From an uncultured Oscillospiraceae bacterium (GTDB lineage: Bacteria; Bacillota; Clostridia; Oscillospirales; Oscillospiraceae), in assembly GCA_934668605.1 (NCBI GenBank), contig CAKUNY010000048.1, forward strand, positions 1 to 13,516: DNA of 13,516 bases, in the 5' to 3' direction. Of the stretch, positions 13,501 to 13,516 are shown piece by piece. The notes beneath the pieces were generated by a model, which saw only the letters and a program-made list of their open reading frames with translations, was not told where the DNA came from and made no database searches. The position numbers and the translations under genes were made by a program. Each line of letters opens with the position of its first letter. Within the stretch, counting starts at the first letter, position 1.

Positions 13501-13516
13501 CTGTACCGTCTGGAAG
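10504..13516 (+). CDS. SLH-anchored transcobalamin-like surface protein (alpha-barrel plus DUF4430), 3' end outside window
   Basis: ATG 10504 has AAAGGA at 8 nt and a signal peptide (MKKRIFSLLLTLVVLVGILP, cleavage near residue 25-26). The frame stays open to the window end, at least 1004 residues. Domains: acidic linker 30-85; cadherin-like 87-190; InlB/Flg_new 198-266; prenyltransferase/squalene-cyclase-type alpha barrel 269-575 (YERVILALTAAGKD, NGTAFALLALD, CGAWG, NIDITAM at 452-458, ETSAQAIVALSAL); helical repeats 583-716; DUF4430 715-840 with SGWMYTVNG at 805-813 and LNDGDVVIWHYV; a beta region 841-950; SLH domain from 955 (FTDVSESDWFYDDVAFVYENG). Alpha barrel plus DUF4430 is the two-domain plan of animal intrinsic factor/transcobalamin, which clamp cobalamin between the domains. 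With the B12 riboswitch upstream, the likely job is corrinoid capture at the cell surface, anchored through SLH to wall polymers. Binding itself is inferred. No catalytic DxDD or zinc-site pattern was noticed in the barrel, consistent with a binding role. Confidence 0.9.
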   Translation, partial: MKKRIFSLLLTLVVLVGILPSTVRAAQTEPENTPAAQLELPQGRAEDEAEAPEEEDEASPSSPAEALTPLEVYSDVHPLDAAGSAESTALKELSFTNGSLAPQFDAAVTGYTLTLDDGAEETTISYASANSVFEARAYLNRLRPNAAGYASGDTMPVKAGDTIYVLVGYSGWSGSPSGAKQTLYTITAAAPATPAATWTVTFDAQGGSAVAAQSVLKNTAAAEPDPPEKDGYSFSGWYLEPACKTVWDFSLPVTGDMTLYAGWIEKAGTEAYKDALSAVLQYVKAAAGEDPGYVHSGNPGGEWAIFAEARGGVDARGWFATYLQNMAQTVAENKGKFDTTPAQTQHTEYERVILALTAAGKDASAFTAADGKVYDLVKPLLDKSRSSDYTYQVSVQGSNGTAFALLALDAGSYYQNADGRAARRALVELLLETQMDCGAWGINYESDARSANIDITAMIVQSLVRYLSEDDVTEAVERAMAWLSAQFKAGSFRSSETSAQAIVALSALNRDAAEDPDFIMANGVSLLDDLLRYADKATGGFLHDTGSVNGMASEQAAYALVAYDRFREGKTALYDMSDVMIAAPDSAESVERLIEAIAEAGVDENSYDALVEARLAYDNLSEAEKSRVTNLSALEDAEARYQEILKQKKDEALEELTRKYNIFDLKKYSKAAQKKLKEILQQARKDIRNARSCEQVALLFENALADLDAVKPGDMEVTFRLIGALEATQDVDLTNDSYLPEYVTWIPTTTYALQQDATVYDLYMQAMNDADLRSVGEENNYVSTIYAPSCLGGYALSEFTNGKRSGWMYTVNGTHPNQGLQNWTLNDGDVVIWHYVNDYSHEVADWFDDPQYPALGNGTYYNGWLYARDITPEEYVDELLGEILSVGKNGAVEPKLKLSDIGTSVTFTFKPDKGYRVKDVKVDGKSVGAVTTYTVDKLTVSTRIEVEFTNGTLPFTDVSESDWFYDDVAFVYENGLFAGTSDTTFSPNASMTRAMLVTVLYRLE
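10762..11303 (+). repeat. Cadherin-like plus InlB-type module, copy in unit 2
   Basis: Residues 87-266, paralogous to 7806-8330. Shared blocks include LSFTN, YTLTLDDGAEET, ARAYLN, GDTIYVLVGY, SGAKQTLYTIT, FDAQGGSAVAAQ, GWYLEPXC (X is E in unit 1, A in unit 2) and MTLYAGW. Here the module sits at the N-terminus, whereas in unit 1 it follows DUF4430. Confidence 0.8.
12646..13020 (+). other. DUF4430 (transcobalamin C-terminal-like) domain within unit 2 protein
   Basis: Residues 715-840: strand MEVTFRLIGA, helix-leading QQDATVYDLYMQAMNDADL, loop SGWMYTVNGTHPNQGLQNWT and terminal strand NDGDVVIWHYVND. This is a close fit to the DUF4430 pattern, including G-W-M-Y-x-V-N-G, which in transcobalamin forms the beta-domain face over the cobalamin. 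Confidence 0.82.
13366..13516 (+). other. S-layer homology (SLH) domain, first copy, cut by window end
   Basis: Residues 955-1004: FTDVSESDWFYDDVAFVYEN, then GLFAGTSDTTFSPNASMTRA and MLVTVLYRLE. This is one nearly complete SLH unit (F-x-D-V ... W-x-x-x-A-V ... G-L-x-x-G-x-x-x-x-F-x-P-x-x-x-x-T-R-A). SLH domains usually come in threes and bind pyruvylated wall polymers, so two more probably follow outside the window. Confidence 0.9.

Overview
The window looks like chromosomal DNA from a Gram-positive gut-type anaerobe of the Clostridia, most likely Oscillospirales/Ruminococcaceae-like. The evidence is GC-rich third codon positions, AAAGGA-type ribosome binding sites, an S-layer homology (SLH) anchor, and very large secreted multi-domain proteins whose signal peptides begin MKKR. 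Species cannot be assigned from sequence alone.

Layout. 1-540 is the 3' part of a nitroreductase-family gene. 541-1600 is a small, decayed regulator region. It holds an XRE-type repressor pseudogene with an internal deletion (679-865), a 43-residue remnant of a WYL-family regulator on the minus strand (927-1058) ending at a bidirectional terminator, and an intact 80-residue XRE regulator (1180-1422) transcribed divergently from the WYL remnant from overlapping promoters. A strong hairpin terminator (1556-1599) closes this part.

1665-13516 is the main system: two consecutive transcription units built to the same plan. Each has a promoter (TGGACT-17 nt-TATAGT), a long leader that I read as a cobalamin (B12) riboswitch followed by an intrinsic terminator, and then a giant exported protein. 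Unit 1 (gene 2241-9734, 2497 aa) encodes three GLUG-type beta-helix modules, Ig-like and chitobiase-C-like domains, a DUF4430 (transcobalamin C-terminal-like) domain, a cadherin-like domain, an InlB-type repeat and six three-helix repeats. Unit 2 (gene from 10504, open at the window end, at least 1004 aa) encodes a cadherin-like domain, an InlB-type repeat, an alpha/alpha barrel of the prenyltransferase/squalene-cyclase type, helical repeats, a DUF4430 domain and an SLH domain. The alpha-barrel plus DUF4430 order is that of animal intrinsic factor and transcobalamin.

Interpretation (inference). When cobalamin is scarce the two riboswitches should let transcription through, and the cell should display two surface or secreted proteins carrying transcobalamin-like domains. 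This would be an extracellular corrinoid-capture system for a cell without an outer membrane, with unit 2 the likelier direct B12 binder. No ABC transporter (BtuFCD) or cobalamin biosynthesis gene is in the window, so the link to uptake rests on the riboswitches and domain architecture.
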